DNA from: Thiovibrio sp964588325
GTDB lineage: Bacteria > Desulfobacterota > Desulfobulbia > Desulfobulbales > Desulfurivibrionaceae
Reading direction: 5' to 3'
Assembly: GCA_964588325.1 (NCBI GenBank)
Contig: CAZPOR010000002.1
Location: forward strand, 213,310-277,309
DNA length: 64,000 nucleotides
The notes beneath the pieces were generated by a model. That model did no database searches. It was not told the DNA's origin and saw nothing but the letters and a program-made list of their open reading frames with translations. A program made the position numbers and the translations under genes. Numbering within the stretch: the stretch's first letter is position 1; each line of letters starts with the position of its first letter. Shown one piece after another: positions 63,063 through 64,000 of the stretch.

Positions 63063-63900
63063 GGAATACGGCAAATACGAAACGGCCTGGTGCCCAGGCT
63101 GCGGCAATTTCGGGATTCTCACCTCCCTGAAGCACGCCCTGGTTGCCTGCGGACTTTCTCCCCATCAGGTGCTGCTGGTTTCCGGCATCGGTCAGGCTGC
63201 CAAGGCGCCGCATTATCTGAAGGCCAATGTTTTTAACGGTCTGCACGGCCGCAGCCTGCCGGTGGCCATCGGGGCAAAGCTCGCCAACCCCGAACTCACC
63301 GTGATCGCCGAAAGCGGCGACGGCTGCATGTACGGGGAGGGCGGCAACCATTTCCTCGCGGCTCTGCGCCGCAATCTCGACCTCACCATCCTGGCGCACG
63401 ACAACAGGGTGTACGGTCTTACCAAGGGCCAGGCCAGCCCCACCTCGGAGCAGGGATTCGTGACCAAGGCCCAGCCCCATGGCGCTTTTTCCCCGCCTTT
63501 CAACCCGGTGGCCGTGGCCGTGACCATGGGCGCCTCTTTCGTGGCCCGCGGCTATGCCGGCATGCCGGAGCATCTTGCCTCCCTCATCGTCCAGGCCATC
63601 ACGCATCGGGGCACCTCTCTGGTGGATATTCTGCAGCCCTGCGTCTCGTTCAACAAGGTCAACACCTATCAATGGTACAAGGAGCATTGTTATGAGCTTG
63701 GCGAGGAGCATGATCCCACCGATCATGGTCAGGCTCTCCGCATTGGTCTGGAATTCGGGGAGCGCATCCCGCTCGGGGTGATCCATAAGATGGAAAAGCC
63801 GCTTTTCGAGGAGCAGTTCGCGGTTCTTAAAAACGGGCCGCTCGCACGGCAGGAGGTTTCCCGGGAGGGGCTGCAGCAGATAATGCAGGGGTATTTTTGA
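63049..63900 (+). CDS. korB: 2-oxoacid:ferredoxin oxidoreductase, beta (TPP) subunit
   Basis: The TPP-binding subunit (283 aa). It has the cluster cysteines in TAWCPGCGNFGI, the TPP motif ESGDGCMYGEGGNHFLAALR with HDNRVYGLTKGQASPTSE, and the later Cys in DILQPCVSFN. It starts at ATG 63049, overlapping korA, with GGAGGAAC upstream. Its role is the reduction of ferredoxin from a 2-oxoacid; physically it closes the redox cluster. Confidence 0.94.
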   Translation: MTSIEEYGKYETAWCPGCGNFGILTSLKHALVACGLSPHQVLLVSGIGQAAKAPHYLKANVFNGLHGRSLPVAIGAKLANPELTVIAESGDGCMYGEGGNHFLAALRRNLDLTILAHDNRVYGLTKGQASPTSEQGFVTKAQPHGAFSPPFNPVAVAVTMGASFVARGYAGMPEHLASLIVQAITHRGTSLVDILQPCVSFNKVNTYQWYKEHCYELGEEHDPTDHGQALRIGLEFGERIPLGVIHKMEKPLFEEQFAVLKNGPLARQEVSREGLQQIMQGYF

Positions 63901-64000
63901 TGGATTCCTAAAAATTCAAAACACATTTTTCGGCAACGCCGGTACTGTTCATTTCTTTGCGTGCCCAAAGAAACGAACCAAAGAAATACCATGCTGGCCA
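63901..64000. other. Window end, repeat-like sequence
   Basis: The last 100 bases hold no gene I can support. The CTTTGCGTGCCCAAAGAAACG stretch (given here as CTTTGCGTGCCC and AAAGAAACG) resembles a widely repeated fragment that gives false small open frames in many proteobacterial genomes; this is recollection. The window stops too soon to tell whether a repeat unit begins here. Confidence 0.3.

Noticed and set aside
63729..63992. Minus-strand 87-codon frame at the window end
   Set aside because: It overlaps korB and a repeat-like sequence that commonly creates false open frames.

Overview
The window is one bacterial chromosomal segment. It most likely comes from a Gram-negative anaerobe of the Desulfobacterota (former Deltaproteobacteria), probably near Desulfobulbales. 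Indications are pyruvate:ferredoxin and 2-oxoacid:ferredoxin oxidoreductases, a group 3b-type [NiFe] hydrogenase, a nine-heme lipoprotein cytochrome c, a SulP permease, LPS genes (kdsA, kdsC, lptC), flagellar motor genes and one in-frame UGA that reads best as selenocysteine. The taxonomic placement is inference; the window holds no rRNA gene.

Region 1 (1-30,950, all + strand) is a long unbroken information-processing block: the nusG tail, rplK-rplA-(L10 leader)-rplJ-rplL, rpoB-rpoC, the str genes rpsL-rpsG-fusA-tuf, then S10-spc-alpha from rpsJ to rplQ. It includes secY, map, infA and the very short rpmD and rpmJ. adk is absent between secY and map. Six ribosomal protein genes start with TTG.

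Region 2 (31,000-43,960, + strand) is metabolic: a DUF2294 protein, a densely structured non-coding stretch, purE, a SulP transporter with an unusual soluble insertion, nifJ (PFOR), a divergent GAPDH-family gene, a tight thiF-thiS-thiG-thiH operon, and a single-domain AICAR transformylase. It ends at a bidirectional terminator.

Region 3 (44,035-53,310, - strand) carries motB-motA behind a PilZ gene, the four hydrogenase genes hydB-hydG-hydD-hydA, and rlpA co-translated with the nine-heme cytochrome. A 108-bp palindromic element lies in frame inside the start of hydD.

Region 4 (53,690-58,340, + strand) is pyrG, then kdsA-kdsC-lptC-pyrF with overlapping starts. A dispersed-type inverted repeat separates pyrG from kdsA.

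Region 5 (58,490-63,900, + strand) is the most interesting: two small proteins, a thioredoxin-fold protein whose first redox-motif cysteine codon is TGA, a flavin thioredoxin-reductase-like protein without recognisable NADPH-binding motifs, another small helical protein, and a two-subunit 2-oxoacid:ferredoxin oxidoreductase. I propose, as inference, a ferredoxin-driven thiol/selenol relay: KorAB reduces ferredoxin, the flavoprotein passes electrons on, and the Sec-thioredoxin delivers them to unknown targets.
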